From NCBI RefSeq assembly GCF_030548465.1, contig NZ_JAUOSF010000003.1:124001-188000 (forward strand): a stretch of DNA of 64,000 nt, in the 5' to 3' direction. The stretch comes from Tamlana sp. 2_MG-2023 (GTDB lineage: Bacteria > Bacteroidota > Bacteroidia > Flavobacteriales > Flavobacteriaceae). Below are positions 43,357 to 52,459 of this stretch, piece after piece (position 1 is the stretch's first letter; every line of letters begins with the position of its first letter). Below the pieces are notes generated by a model that saw only the letters and a list, made by a program, of their open reading frames with translations, made no database searches and was not told where the DNA came from. The position numbers were made by a program, and so were the translations under genes.

Positions 43357-43461
43357 ACTACTTAACTCCTAGACTTTTCTCTAACTCCTCTACTACTTAA
43401 CGACTCTCTAACTCCTTGACTACTTCTAACTCCTCTACTACTTTAACTCCTCCACTTCTTA
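43357..43461. repeat. Heptad-like pyrimidine-rich simple repeat
   Basis: About 105 bases of degenerate repeats of the type taactcc / tctacta / ctacttc. A 17-base string (taactcctctactactt) occurs exactly at 43382-43398 and again at 43427-43443. The array ends at the stop codon of the ferredoxin-reductase gene on the opposite strand. Confidence 0.7.
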
Positions 43462-44514
43462 CACATCATCAAAATCAACAGCAATAGTTGGCGTCGTTGG
43501 ATGCGCCTGACAAGTAAGAATTAAACCTTCAGCCACTTCGCTTTCAGTCAGAATATTGTTTTGTCTCATAGTGGCTTCACCTTCAGTAATACGTGCTAAA
43601 CAGCTGCTACAAATACCACCTTGACAAGAATATGGCGCGTCTAAATCTTCATCTAGAGCGGCTTCAAGAATGGTTTGTTTTTGCGACATATCAAAAGTGG
43701 TCGTTTCATCATCAACGGTAACTGTAATTTTAGAAGTTCCTGTTTCAACCACTTCAGCTTTAACTTCCGCAGGTTTTGCCGCTTTAAAAAGTTCGTAGTG
43801 AATGCGTTCAGTTTCAGTGTTATGATCAGTTAAAACATCTTTAACGGCATGTATCATCGCTTCTGGTCCGCAAAGGTAATACGCATCAATTACAACATCT
43901 TTATGCTCATTCTTAATCACATAATTTACCGTGCTTTTTTCAATACGTCCGAAAATAGCATCTTCTTCGTCTTGCTGACTAAAAACAAACTGAATCGTAA
44001 AACGTTCTTTATAGGCATGCTGTAGCTCTAAAAGTTCGTTTAAAAACATCGTGTCATCAGTCGTTTTGTTTCCGTAAACTAAAATGACTTTGCTGTTTAC
44101 TTCTTCTTCCAAAGCACATTTTATAATACTTAAAACAGGTGTGATGCCACTCCCGGCAGCAAAAGCCGCAATGTTTTTAGTTTTAGAATCGTTAGGTTCA
44201 AAGACAAAACGTCCTTTTGGTGGCGCAACTTCTAAGGAGTCTCCAACTTTTAAAGTGCTATTGGCGTAGGCTGAAAACGTTCCGTCTTCAACTTCCTTAA
44301 TCGCTACTTTTAATTCGCCACTTTTTGGAGAAACGCAAAGTGAATAATCACGACGCACTTCATTGCCGTCAATTTCAGTTTTTAAAGTGATGTATTGTCC
44401 AGCTTTAAAAGCGAAAGTGTCTTTAAGGTTTTCAGGAATATTAAAAGAGATACTTATCGCTTTTGAAGTTTCTCTAGTTATATTTTTTACTGAAAGTTTA
44501 TGAAATGATGCCAT
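43459..44514 (-). CDS. PaaE-type flavin/2Fe-2S ferredoxin reductase
   Basis: A 351-aa electron-transfer protein fusing a ferredoxin-NADP reductase module (FAD motif RRDYSLC at 54-60, NAD(P)-binding AAGSGITPVLSI at 119-130, YYLCGPEAM at 212-220) with a C-terminal plant-type 2Fe-2S ferredoxin whose ligands are C297, C302, C305 and C335. It resembles PaaE/HmpA-like reductases that feed electrons to oxygenases. No paaABCD genes are present, so the acceptor may be a different oxygenase or desaturase. A -7 box precedes it. Confidence 0.88.
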   Translation of the reverse strand: MASFHKLSVKNITRETSKAISISFNIPENLKDTFAFKAGQYITLKTEIDGNEVRRDYSLCVSPKSGELKVAIKEVEDGTFSAYANSTLKVGDSLEVAPPKGRFVFEPNDSKTKNIAAFAAGSGITPVLSIIKCALEEEVNSKVILVYGNKTTDDTMFLNELLELQHAYKERFTIQFVFSQQDEEDAIFGRIEKSTVNYVIKNEHKDVVIDAYYLCGPEAMIHAVKDVLTDHNTETERIHYELFKAAKPAEVKAEVVETGTSKITVTVDDETTTFDMSQKQTILEAALDEDLDAPYSCQGGICSSCLARITEGEATMRQNNILTESEVAEGLILTCQAHPTTPTIAVDFDDV

Positions 44515-44530
44515 GCGAATTAATTTTTAG

Positions 44531-44538
44531 CAAAAATA
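44531..44538 (-). promoter_or_regulatory. Putative promoter -7 box for the PaaE-type reductase
   Basis: The minus strand reads TATTTTTG, 16 bases before ATG 44514. No clear -33 element is seen. Confidence 0.45.
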
Positions 44539-44721
44539 GTGAAGCCTTTAAAATTTAGAATGTTTTTTTAGGAAAATAATATGTACGAATATTATGTATA
44601 TTTGATTCGTGTGATCTAATCATATGATGTAGCAAAAACTTCTTTAGTGTAATTGCATTTCTGCTTTTTTAAAATTTTGAATATTTGCAAAGAACAAGCA
44701 TGAATTAAAATCCTGTTAAAA

Positions 44722-45126
44722 ATGAAAAAAATATTATTTGTATGTTTATTATTAGCCATGAGTTTTACACAAGCTCAGAACAAAGACGCCTATAAAAAAG
44801 ACACAATTGAACTCATTAAATTAACAGGAGCTGGTTCAGCTTTTGATGCTGGAATAGAGCAATTAGGTGCCATGATTTCAGGAAAAAATAAAGCAGCTTA
44901 TACTAAAGATGCAAAAGCTGAATTAGATAAGTTGTATGATGAGCTTTCCGATTTATATATGGAAGAATTTACGCAAGAAGAAATAAAGGAATTGTTAGCG
45001 TTTTATAATTCACCAATTGGAAAAAAATTCACGTCTAAGCAATTAGATTTGACTAAAAAAGGTGTAGAGTTAGGCAAAGGTTTTGCTGAAAAGGTGCAAC
45101 GTTTGGCTCAAAAGTACCAATGGTAA
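44722..45126 (+). CDS. DUF2059 domain protein, secreted
   Basis: A 134-aa protein with a signal peptide (residues 1-18, cleavage around TQAQ) and a small helical DUF2059 domain including EEFTQEEIKELLAFYNSPIGKKF. The family has no established function. It overlaps the first codon of the ABC permease gene by one base (TAATG at 45124-45128), implying coexpression with the transporter. Its acidic, helical C-terminal part is soluble and periplasmic. Confidence 0.83.
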   Translation: MKKILFVCLLLAMSFTQAQNKDAYKKDTIELIKLTGAGSAFDAGIEQLGAMISGKNKAAYTKDAKAELDKLYDELSDLYMEEFTQEEIKELLAFYNSPIGKKFTSKQLDLTKKGVELGKGFAEKVQRLAQKYQW

Positions 45127-46607
45127 TGATAAATACTTTTTTAAATTTAGAGTGGAAGTCCTTTTTTAGGTCTGCTAGTTTTGGTAAGAGTTTAGGCTTA
45201 AAAATATTTATGGCTTTTATTGCCTTATATTTTATTGTAATCTTTTTAGGTCTTGGGGTGTCGGGCTATTTTGTTTTAACTGAAGAGTTTCCAGATAAAA
45301 ACCCATTGTTGATTGCAAATAATTATTTGTTTTATTGGATTTTAGGTGATTTGGTAGTTCGGTTTTTCTTTCAAAAATTACCAGTAATGTCCGTAAAACC
45401 ACTGTTAACTTTACCAATTAAAAGGCGTAAAATTGTAAATTTTGTTTTAGGTAAGTCGGTATTTTCATTCTTTAATTTTTTACCCCTTTTTACCATAATA
45501 CCTTTTGGAATTATTTTAATCGTGAAAGGAGGATTTGCTGCCGTTTCGGTTATTTCCTGGATGTTTGCTTTGTTTTTGGTAACACTGATTGTAAATTTTT
45601 TAAACTTCATTATCGAAAGTATAACCTCGGAAAACGAGCTATCTGCACTTCCTATAATTGCTATTTCAGGCGGTTTATTTGCTTTAGATTATTTCAATAT
45701 TGTTTCACTTTCAAATGGTTTTGGATACGGCTTTACAGCTATTTTCGAGAATCCTGTTTTTATAGTGGTCCCTATTTTGGTTTTAGTAGGTTTATACCTG
45801 GTTAATTTTAAGATGCTGCGCCAAAAATTATTTTTAGATAATGGTCTGAAAAACAAGATTGAAGAGGTTGTGGTGTCTAATTTAGATTGGACGAATAATT
45901 TTGGAGATATCGCACCATTTTTACAATTAGATTTGAAGCTTATTTGGCGTAACAAAAGAACAAAATCTTCTGTTTGGATGCTGCTTTTAGGTTTGCTTTA
46001 CGGTTTATTCTTTTACACGAATGACACGTATTTGGATATGCCTTCATTTTATATTTTCATTGGCGTGTTTTCAACGGGAAGTTTTTTAATGAATTTTGGT
46101 CAGTTTATTCCAGCCTGGGATGCCAGTTATTATAAACTATTAATGAGTCAGAATATAAAGTACGAGCAGTATTTAAAATCAAAATTCACTCTAATGGCCG
46201 CTAGTGTTGTTATTCTTTTTGTTCTTGGAATTCCCTACGTTTATTTTGGTTGGAAAATTCTTTTGGTTCATTTCGTTGCAGCAATTTATAATATTGGTGT
46301 AAACACACACGTCATGATTTATGGGGGTTCGTTCAATAGAAAAAAAATTGATTTGGATAAAAAAGCAGCTTTTAATTATCAAGGAACAGGAGCTATGCAA
46401 TGGCTTATTGGTATTCCTTTACTTGTTGTGCCTATGGTTTTATTTGCGCTAATAAGCTATTTTACAAGTTTTGAAATGGCTTGTGCAGTTCTTGCTGCAT
46501 TAGGGGTGATAGGTATTGTTTTTCATAAAAAAATCATGGAAGCCATCACAACTAAATATTTAAATGCTAAATACACAATGATTCATGCTTTCGAGCAAGA
46601 CAACTAA
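45126..46607 (+). CDS. ABC exporter permease, DUF5687 family
   Basis: A 493-aa polytopic membrane protein with about 11-12 helices, matching the Bacteroidota ABC-permease family DUF5687. The ATG at 45126 gives the TAATG junction with the upstream gene; ATG 45120 is a less likely alternative that adds two residues. It is followed by an ATPase gene eight bases later, so permease and ATPase form a two-gene exporter. The substrate cannot be inferred. Confidence 0.83.
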   Translation: MINTFLNLEWKSFFRSASFGKSLGLKIFMAFIALYFIVIFLGLGVSGYFVLTEEFPDKNPLLIANNYLFYWILGDLVVRFFFQKLPVMSVKPLLTLPIKRRKIVNFVLGKSVFSFFNFLPLFTIIPFGIILIVKGGFAAVSVISWMFALFLVTLIVNFLNFIIESITSENELSALPIIAISGGLFALDYFNIVSLSNGFGYGFTAIFENPVFIVVPILVLVGLYLVNFKMLRQKLFLDNGLKNKIEEVVVSNLDWTNNFGDIAPFLQLDLKLIWRNKRTKSSVWMLLLGLLYGLFFYTNDTYLDMPSFYIFIGVFSTGSFLMNFGQFIPAWDASYYKLLMSQNIKYEQYLKSKFTLMAASVVILFVLGIPYVYFGWKILLVHFVAAIYNIGVNTHVMIYGGSFNRKKIDLDKKAAFNYQGTGAMQWLIGIPLLVVPMVLFALISYFTSFEMACAVLAALGVIGIVFHKKIMEAITTKYLNAKYTMIHAFEQDN

Positions 46608-46615
46608 TTAAAATT

Positions 46616-47323
46616 ATGATTAAAACTTCTAATTTATCAAAGAAATATTCTGGAAATCAGGTGTTAAATATAGAATCTTTAGAGATTCCTAAAGGTCAGA
46701 GTTTCGGTTTGGTGGGCAACAATGGCGCCGGAAAAACCACTTATTTCAGTTTGTTGCTCGATTTAATCCAGCCTACAACAGGTTTTATTATAAATAACGA
46801 AGTTCAAGTTAATGCGAGTGAAGCCTGGAAACCGTTTACGTCATCATTTATTGATGAAAGCTTCCTGATAGGTTATTTAACCCCCGAAGAATATTTTTAT
46901 TTTATTGGTGAATTACGTGGGCAAAATAGAGCCGATGTAAACGCCTTACTGCTTCAGTTTAAAGATTTTTTTCATGATGAAATATTAGGGAAAAGGAAAT
47001 ATTTACGTGATTTAAGTAAAGGAAATCAGAAGAAAGTAGGTATTGTTGCCGCATTAATAGGTCATCCTGAAGTCATTATTTTAGATGAACCGTTTGCAAA
47101 TTTAGATCCCACAACACAAATTAGGTTAAAAGGAATCATTAAAAATTTAGCCGAAACCAAAGGTGTTACGGTGTTAATTTCTAGTCATGATTTATTACAT
47201 GTTACCGATGTTTGTGAGCGTATTGTTGTTTTAGAAAAAGGTGTAATTGTTAAAGATTTAGAAACCAATGCAGCCACACTAAAAGAGCTCGAGGCGCATT
47301 TTTCTGAAATAGTTTTGGTTTAG
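46616..47323 (+). CDS. ABC transporter ATP-binding protein
   Basis: A 235-aa nucleotide-binding subunit with Walker A GNNGAGKTT (34-42), the signature LSKGNQKKVG, Walker B VIILDEPFANLDP and the switch His in SSHDLLH. The signature reads LSKGN instead of the LSGGQ consensus, as is common in CcmA/NatA-like exporters. It is coexpressed with the DUF5687 permease. The gap 47324-47606 after it is AT-rich with no gene or clear terminator. Confidence 0.92.
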   Translation: MIKTSNLSKKYSGNQVLNIESLEIPKGQSFGLVGNNGAGKTTYFSLLLDLIQPTTGFIINNEVQVNASEAWKPFTSSFIDESFLIGYLTPEEYFYFIGELRGQNRADVNALLLQFKDFFHDEILGKRKYLRDLSKGNQKKVGIVAALIGHPEVIILDEPFANLDPTTQIRLKGIIKNLAETKGVTVLISSHDLLHVTDVCERIVVLEKGVIVKDLETNAATLKELEAHFSEIVLV

Positions 47324-47606
47324 TTATTTGGGGTTTCGCTGAGTAACATGGCGTTTGCATAGATTCTACTGTTTACAAAATCTGTGTCTAAAAATCTAGC
47401 AATACTTTTTAGTTGAAGCCAATTTTATTGCATAGTGAAGTAATTCTGAGTATTCTCCACACAGTTCTGCGTTACATCGTACCACTGTGTTATAACCATT
47501 TTGTCACTTCATTATTTAGGTTAATTCAAAAAGTTGCTTATTTTTACCACTATATATAATAATAGCAAGTCTTTATAGTTATTATTTTAGACTAAAATAA
47601 CCAACG

Positions 47607-50162
47607 TTGAACACATATTTTAAAGTCTTAGTAACTTGTGCCTTTTGTGCGTTATTCGCGTTAAGTTGTTCAAGAAAAAAAGACAAATTCATTAGTAGAA
47701 ATTACCACGCCGTTACAGCCGAATACAATACGCTTTTTAACGGTTACAATGCTTTGGAAGCTGGTAAAACCACACTCAATGACTCTTATTTTGATAACTA
47801 TTGGGAGGTACTCCCTGTAGAGCGTATGCAAATTTCGGAAGATATTCTACTTCCGGGGCAGACTAGAAATGAAAATTTTAACATAGCTGAAGAAAAGGCT
47901 GCTAAAGCCATACAAAAGCACGGAATGCATGTTGATGGCAAAGAAAAGAATCCGCAAATCGATGAGGCTTATCTTCTATTAGGAAAGGCTAGGTATTTCG
48001 ATCAGCGTTTTATTCCAGCTTTAGAAGCATTCAATTATATTCTGTATAAATACGCGGCAAGCGATAAAATTAACCAAGCAAAAATCTGGCGTGAAAAAAC
48101 TAATATGCGTTTAGATAATAATGAATTGGCTATTTTAAACTTAAAAAGGTTATTAAGACAGGCCGATATTGAAGGTCAGGATCTTGCCGATGCAACTTCT
48201 ACTCTGGCTCAGGCTTACATAAATACAAAATCTATTGATACTGCCATAACGCAGTTAGAAATTGCAGCGCAGGCCACAAATAATCATGACGAACGTGGTC
48301 GTTACCGTATTATTCAAGGGCAATTGTATAACCAGTTAGGGTATAGAGATAGTGCAAATGTTGCTTTCGATAAGGTTATTTCACTAAATCGGAAAACACC
48401 TAGAATCTATCGGATAGCTGCACAACTTGGAAAAATAAATAATTTTGATCATGAAAATGGTAACAAGCTTGAAACAACCGAGATGCTTACCAAAATTGAA
48501 GAAAACAGAGAAAATCGCCCGTATTTAGATAAAATTTATCATCAAATCGGTCTTTATCATCAAAGGAATGGAAATGAATCGTTAGCCATTCGTTATTATA
48601 ATAAATCGTTACGAACACAATCTAAAGACACCTATTTAAACTCGCGAAATTATGAGATATTAGGTGATATATTTTTTGATAATTCCGTCTATGCCAAGGC
48701 TGGTTTGTATTATGATAGTACCATGACTAATATGGTTTCTAATTCTAAGCCATTTCGTGTTATGAAAAGAAAACGCGATAATTTAGAAGATGTCATTTTG
48801 TATGAAGACATTGCTAAAGTGGATGATAGTATTATAAATTTAGTGAATATGCCGGAAGGCAATCGTAAGGTGTACTTTAATGAATACGTTGCAGAATTAA
48901 AACGTAAAGATGAAGAGGCTAAGGCGGAAGAAGAAGCTGTTAGGCGAAATACGGGTTTAGCAACGGTTAATAATCAGTTGAGCGGACAAGTGAGAACAGG
49001 AACGCCTGGACAAGCAGCTTTGTTTTATTTTTATAACCCTACAACGGTGGCTTACGGTAAGAATGAATTCGTAAAAACTTGGGGAGATAGAACCTTGGAA
49101 GACGATTGGCGTTGGTCTAGTCGAGGTGCGACAAGTACGGCGGCAATTATTGAACCTATTGATGTTTCAACTACTGCTTCAAATGAACAAAGATTTGATC
49201 CTGAATTTTATATTTCGCAAATTCCTTCCGACGAAAAAGTAATTGATAGTATTTCCAAAGAACGAAATTATGCCTACTACCAATTAGGTTTGATTTACAA
49301 GGAGAAATTTAGAGAGTATGAATTGTCTAAAGATAAGTTTCAAAATTTATTAGAAAGTAAGCCAGAAGAGCGTTTGGTGTTACCTTCAAAGTACAATTTG
49401 TATAAGATTTATGAATTGTTGGGTCAGAATGATGAAGCGGAAATAGCAAAAAACGATATTATTTTAAATTACCCTGATTCGCGATATGCGCATATTTTAG
49501 AACATCCAGAGCTGGTTTCCGAAGATGAAAATAGTCCGCAAAATTTATATGAAGCACTTTATATTCAGCATGAAAATCAAGAATACGAAGCCGTTATTTC
49601 AAAATGTGATGAATACATTAACCAGTTTGATGGCGATGCCATTGTTGCAAAATTTGAATTGCTGAAAGCAACAGCATCAGGTAGACTTTATGGCTTTGAG
49701 GCTTATAGTGAAGGTGTGAAACGTGTGGCCGTAACTTACGCAAATACCGAAGAAGGAAAGCAAGCTAAGCACATTGTAACAAATGTTTTACCTAAATTAG
49801 CCACGAAAGATTTTGTTGAGGCTGAAGACGGCGTTTCAGAAAATTATAAAGTTATTTTTAAGTTTAAGGATGCTGAAAGGGAAACGATTTCAAAGTTTAA
49901 AAAGACTTTAGATGAAGTTATTAAAAACATTCGTCATTATTATGTTTTGAAATCTTCAGTAGATGTCTATAATCCTAGCACCTCACTTGTAGTGGTACAT
50001 GGTTTAACATCGAAGCAAGTGGCTGAAACATTCGACCAGATTTTACTCAGTAAAGACAAGAAAAAAATAAAAGCCCCTTATTTTGTAGTATCGTCTACAA
50101 ATTATCAAATCATTCAAATTCATAAAAATTTGGAAGCGTATTTGAACCTCTACAATAATTAA
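47607..50162 (+). CDS. sprE: TPR lipoprotein of gliding motility / type IX secretion (SprE/PorW-like)
   Basis: An 851-aa protein with a lipoprotein signal ending LFALSC (Cys21) and many tetratricopeptide-like helical repeats. The segment SRNYHAVTAEYNTLFNGYNAL is typical of the SprE/PorW family. In Flavobacterium johnsoniae SprE is needed for gliding and type IX secretion; PorW in Porphyromonas gingivalis has the same role. The start is TTG 47607, since no ATG precedes the lipobox. Its C-terminal part (about 700-851) lacks clear TPR repeats. It is followed 13 bases later by the bactofilin gene. Confidence 0.85.
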   Translation: MNTYFKVLVTCAFCALFALSCSRKKDKFISRNYHAVTAEYNTLFNGYNALEAGKTTLNDSYFDNYWEVLPVERMQISEDILLPGQTRNENFNIAEEKAAKAIQKHGMHVDGKEKNPQIDEAYLLLGKARYFDQRFIPALEAFNYILYKYAASDKINQAKIWREKTNMRLDNNELAILNLKRLLRQADIEGQDLADATSTLAQAYINTKSIDTAITQLEIAAQATNNHDERGRYRIIQGQLYNQLGYRDSANVAFDKVISLNRKTPRIYRIAAQLGKINNFDHENGNKLETTEMLTKIEENRENRPYLDKIYHQIGLYHQRNGNESLAIRYYNKSLRTQSKDTYLNSRNYEILGDIFFDNSVYAKAGLYYDSTMTNMVSNSKPFRVMKRKRDNLEDVILYEDIAKVDDSIINLVNMPEGNRKVYFNEYVAELKRKDEEAKAEEEAVRRNTGLATVNNQLSGQVRTGTPGQAALFYFYNPTTVAYGKNEFVKTWGDRTLEDDWRWSSRGATSTAAIIEPIDVSTTASNEQRFDPEFYISQIPSDEKVIDSISKERNYAYYQLGLIYKEKFREYELSKDKFQNLLESKPEERLVLPSKYNLYKIYELLGQNDEAEIAKNDIILNYPDSRYAHILEHPELVSEDENSPQNLYEALYIQHENQEYEAVISKCDEYINQFDGDAIVAKFELLKATASGRLYGFEAYSEGVKRVAVTYANTEEGKQAKHIVTNVLPKLATKDFVEAEDGVSENYKVIFKFKDAERETISKFKKTLDEVIKNIRHYYVLKSSVDVYNPSTSLVVVHGLTSKQVAETFDQILLSKDKKKIKAPYFVVSSTNYQIIQIHKNLEAYLNLYNN

Positions 50163-50175
50163 AAATTAACCGATT

Positions 50176-50589
50176 ATGTTCTCAGATAATAAAAAAGAAA
50201 AAAACATGGCAGAAAGTGGATCAAGTCAGAATTTAATAGCGCAAGGCACAAAAATAGTTGGAGACTTAAGTAGTGAAGGCGATTTTAGAATTGATGGCAC
50301 GATTGAAGGCAATATTAAAACGACAGGGAAGGTAGTTGTTGGTAAAACAGGTTTAATAAAAGGCACCTTAGAAGGAACAGATGCTTACTTTGAGGGCGCT
50401 TTTTCAGGGAAATTAACCTTATCAGGAACATTAACTTTAAAATCTTCAGCTCAAATTGAAGGTGAGGTCGTTTCTGGAAAATTAGCTGTAGAGCCTGGAG
50501 CAACTTTTAACGTAACGTGTTCCATGAATGGAACGGGAGTAGGATCTAACCATGGACAACAAAAAGGGAAAACCGAAAAATCAGCTTAA
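50176..50589 (+). CDS. Bactofilin (polymer-forming cytoskeletal protein)
   Basis: A 137-aa protein whose central part (about 18-115) is the bactofilin beta-helix, with GTKIVGDLSSEGDFRIDGT at 25-43 followed by repeats such as GTIEGNI, GTLEGT and GEVVSGKL. Bactofilins form nucleotide-independent filaments that scaffold cell-envelope enzymes. ATG 50206 is a plausible shorter start. Its 3' end overlaps the start of atpZ by 38 bases, which links it to the ATP synthase operon. Confidence 0.88.
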   Translation: MFSDNKKEKNMAESGSSQNLIAQGTKIVGDLSSEGDFRIDGTIEGNIKTTGKVVVGKTGLIKGTLEGTDAYFEGAFSGKLTLSGTLTLKSSAQIEGEVVSGKLAVEPGATFNVTCSMNGTGVGSNHGQQKGKTEKSA

Positions 50590-50794
50590 CAAGTATGTTA
50601 GGTTTACAACTATTGCGCTTCAAATGGGTTTAACAGTCTATTTAGGGAGTCTTTTAGGTGCGTGGGTAGATTCTAAAACAGGAAACACAAATCAGTTGTA
50701 TTATAAAATAATAACATTGCTAGCAGTTTTTCTGGCAATGTTTTCTGTTATAAGACAAGTCCTTAACATTACCAATAACGATAAGAATGATTAA
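50552..50794 (+). CDS. atpZ: AtpZ/AtpI-family ATP synthase assembly protein
   Basis: An 80-aa protein with two hydrophobic helices, including LTVYLGSLLGAWVDSK (quoted at the first) and LLAVFLAMFSVIRQVL. It fits the AtpZ/AtpI family that assists c-ring assembly or Mg2+ uptake in F-ATP synthase operons. The ATG at 50552 lies inside the bactofilin gene in another frame. A start nearer the bactofilin stop is not available without losing the N-terminus. It overlaps the next gene by eight bases. Confidence 0.82.
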   Translation: MDNKKGKPKNQLNKYVRFTTIALQMGLTVYLGSLLGAWVDSKTGNTNQLYYKIITLLAVFLAMFSVIRQVLNITNNDKND

Positions 50795-51170
50795 AAGAAT
50801 ACTCGTTTTTACATTAAGCATTCTTTTGCTTTTTGCTATTTCATATACTGCTCATAGTTATTTTATAAACGAAGCGATGGCTTTTGAATTATGGCAGGTG
50901 TATTTATTTCATGCTATTGCAGCCCTTGTGGTTTATATAAGTATAGAAGCTGTGTCGAGTATTGTTCCAGATCAGGCCGGATATGCTTATCTGGCACTTA
51001 TGCTTTTAAAAATTGGCATATTTGTTTTTGTTTTTAAAAACCCAGTTTTTGAAAATGATGCTCTAACAAAGGTGGAAAGGTTAGCTTTAGTGCTGCCATT
51101 ATTTCTGTTTTTAATTGCCGAAGTTATCGGAGTAGCCCGATTGTTAAATAATCAAAAACAGGTGCCTTAA
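50787..51170 (+). CDS. Small integral membrane protein in the ATP synthase operon (DUF6168-like)
   Basis: A 127-aa protein with four hydrophobic helices and no obvious catalytic residue. I believe it belongs to DUF6168, a Bacteroidota family found between atpZ and atpB. It could serve the role of AtpI/AtpR in c-ring assembly, but that is only from position. It overlaps atpZ by eight bases. A consensus promoter lies between it and atpB, so atpB may be transcribed both with and without it. Confidence 0.7.
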   Translation: MIKRILVFTLSILLLFAISYTAHSYFINEAMAFELWQVYLFHAIAALVVYISIEAVSSIVPDQAGYAYLALMLLKIGIFVFVFKNPVFENDALTKVERLALVLPLFLFLIAEVIGVARLLNNQKQVP

Positions 51171-51222
51171 GTAGAAAAATCATCATTTTTTTATATGTAT
51201 AAACACTAAATAAAAAAAAGGG

Positions 51223-51252
51223 TTTGCCTTTTTAAATTATTGTGTACATTTG
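51223..51252 (+). promoter_or_regulatory. Promoter for atpB and downstream ATP synthase genes
   Basis: TTTG at 51223-51226 and TACATTTG at 51245-51252 with an 18-base spacer match both halves of the Bacteroidota consensus. The TTG at 51250-51252, an apparent extended start of atpB, is part of the -7 box. Confidence 0.75.
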
Positions 51253-51294
51253 CACAAAATTTTAGAGAGCGTAATTTCATTAGTTTATAAAAAT

Positions 51295-52422
51295 ATGATG
51301 CTAGTAAAACAAACTACCAAGTTTATTGCAATTTTAGTTTTATTGATGACTTCAGTTTCGACCTTTGCAAATAGTGGAGCGCATGATAATCAGCACGAAG
51401 AAGCAGTTGGTAATAAGGTAGATACTCCAGATGAAATTAATGCATATATTGCGCATCACTTAAAAGATTCTCACGATTTCCATTTATATACAAATAATGA
51501 AACAGGTGTTCATGTTGGTTTTCCGTTACCTGTAATTGTTTGGACAAGTGAAGGATTAAAAACATTTATGTCTTCAGAATTTCACCACGATGATAACGGT
51601 CAAGTTATTGTTAATAAAGATGGTGTTGCATTAACCAAAATTCATAGTAAAATATACGAATTAGAAGCAGGGGCTGATGCTGTTGTTTTTGATGACGATC
51701 ATCATGCAGAAAATGCACACAAAGTGTTAGATTTTTCAATAACTAAAAGTGTGTTTGGTATGTTGTTAACTGGTGTGTTGATGCTTCTAGGTTTTGTTGC
51801 TCTAGCAAGAGGGTACAAAAAAGGCGCTATTCCTACTGGTTTTTCTAGAGTGTTAGAGCCATTAGTAATCTATGTACGTGATGAAATTGCACGTCCGAAC
51901 ATTGGAGAGAAAAAGTATAAAAAATTCATGTCCTTTTTATTAACGGTGTTTTTCTTTATTTGGATATTAAACTTATTAGGTTTAACCCCTTTAGGGTTTA
52001 ACGTAACAGGGCAAATTGCAGTTACAGCGTGTTTAGCTATTTTTACTGTGGTTATATATATGTTTAGTGGTACTAAAGATTTTTGGGTACACACTTTATG
52101 GATGCCAGGAGTACCAGTTGTATTACGTCCAATACTTGCAGTTATTGAGCTCGTTGGTTTTGTTGTTATTAAACCTTTCTCATTATTGATACGTTTGTTC
52201 GCTAATATTACAGCAGGTCACTTCGTGGTAATGAGTTTAATAGCTTTAATGATTACTATGAAAAGCGCATTTGGACCTGTAACATCAACAGGGATGTCAT
52301 TAGTGTTGTCTCTATTTATTATGTTAATAGAGCTTTTAGTTGCGTTTTTACAAGCATTTATTTTCACGATGTTATCATCGTTATTTATAGGTATGGCTGT
52401 TGAAGAACATGACCATCATTAA
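51295..52422 (+). CDS. atpB: F-type ATP synthase F0 subunit a
   Basis: The proton-channel stator subunit, 375 aa from ATG 51295 (ATG 51298 is equally possible). A signal-like N-terminus (KQTTKFIAILVLLMTSVSTFA) precedes a histidine-rich periplasmic domain (about 30-150) found in Bacteroidota a-subunits, then five or six helices. The essential Arg is in LLIRLFANITAGH. The protein is about 100 residues longer than E. coli AtpB because of that extra domain. A long extension from TTG 51250 was rejected because it overlaps the promoter. Confidence 0.95.
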   Translation: MMLVKQTTKFIAILVLLMTSVSTFANSGAHDNQHEEAVGNKVDTPDEINAYIAHHLKDSHDFHLYTNNETGVHVGFPLPVIVWTSEGLKTFMSSEFHHDDNGQVIVNKDGVALTKIHSKIYELEAGADAVVFDDDHHAENAHKVLDFSITKSVFGMLLTGVLMLLGFVALARGYKKGAIPTGFSRVLEPLVIYVRDEIARPNIGEKKYKKFMSFLLTVFFFIWILNLLGLTPLGFNVTGQIAVTACLAIFTVVIYMFSGTKDFWVHTLWMPGVPVVLRPILAVIELVGFVVIKPFSLLIRLFANITAGHFVVMSLIALMITMKSAFGPVTSTGMSLVLSLFIMLIELLVAFLQAFIFTMLSSLFIGMAVEEHDHH

Positions 52423-52459
52423 TAAGAATTTGTTTAATTAATATTTAAAATCAATTAGT

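Noticed and set aside
43459-44514. Part of a phenylacetate degradation cluster, together with the PaaK-like gene at 36880-38187
   Set aside because: No paaABC, paaG or paaZ genes are present, and the two genes are more than 5 kb apart. The PaaK-like protein sits at the edge of the glycan locus and fits the CapK type better.
51250-51294. Extended N-terminus of AtpB from TTG 51250
   Set aside because: The TTG is part of a consensus -7 box with a well-spaced TTTG -33 element, so it would not be in the transcript. The ATG pair at 51295/51298 begins a normal signal-like sequence.
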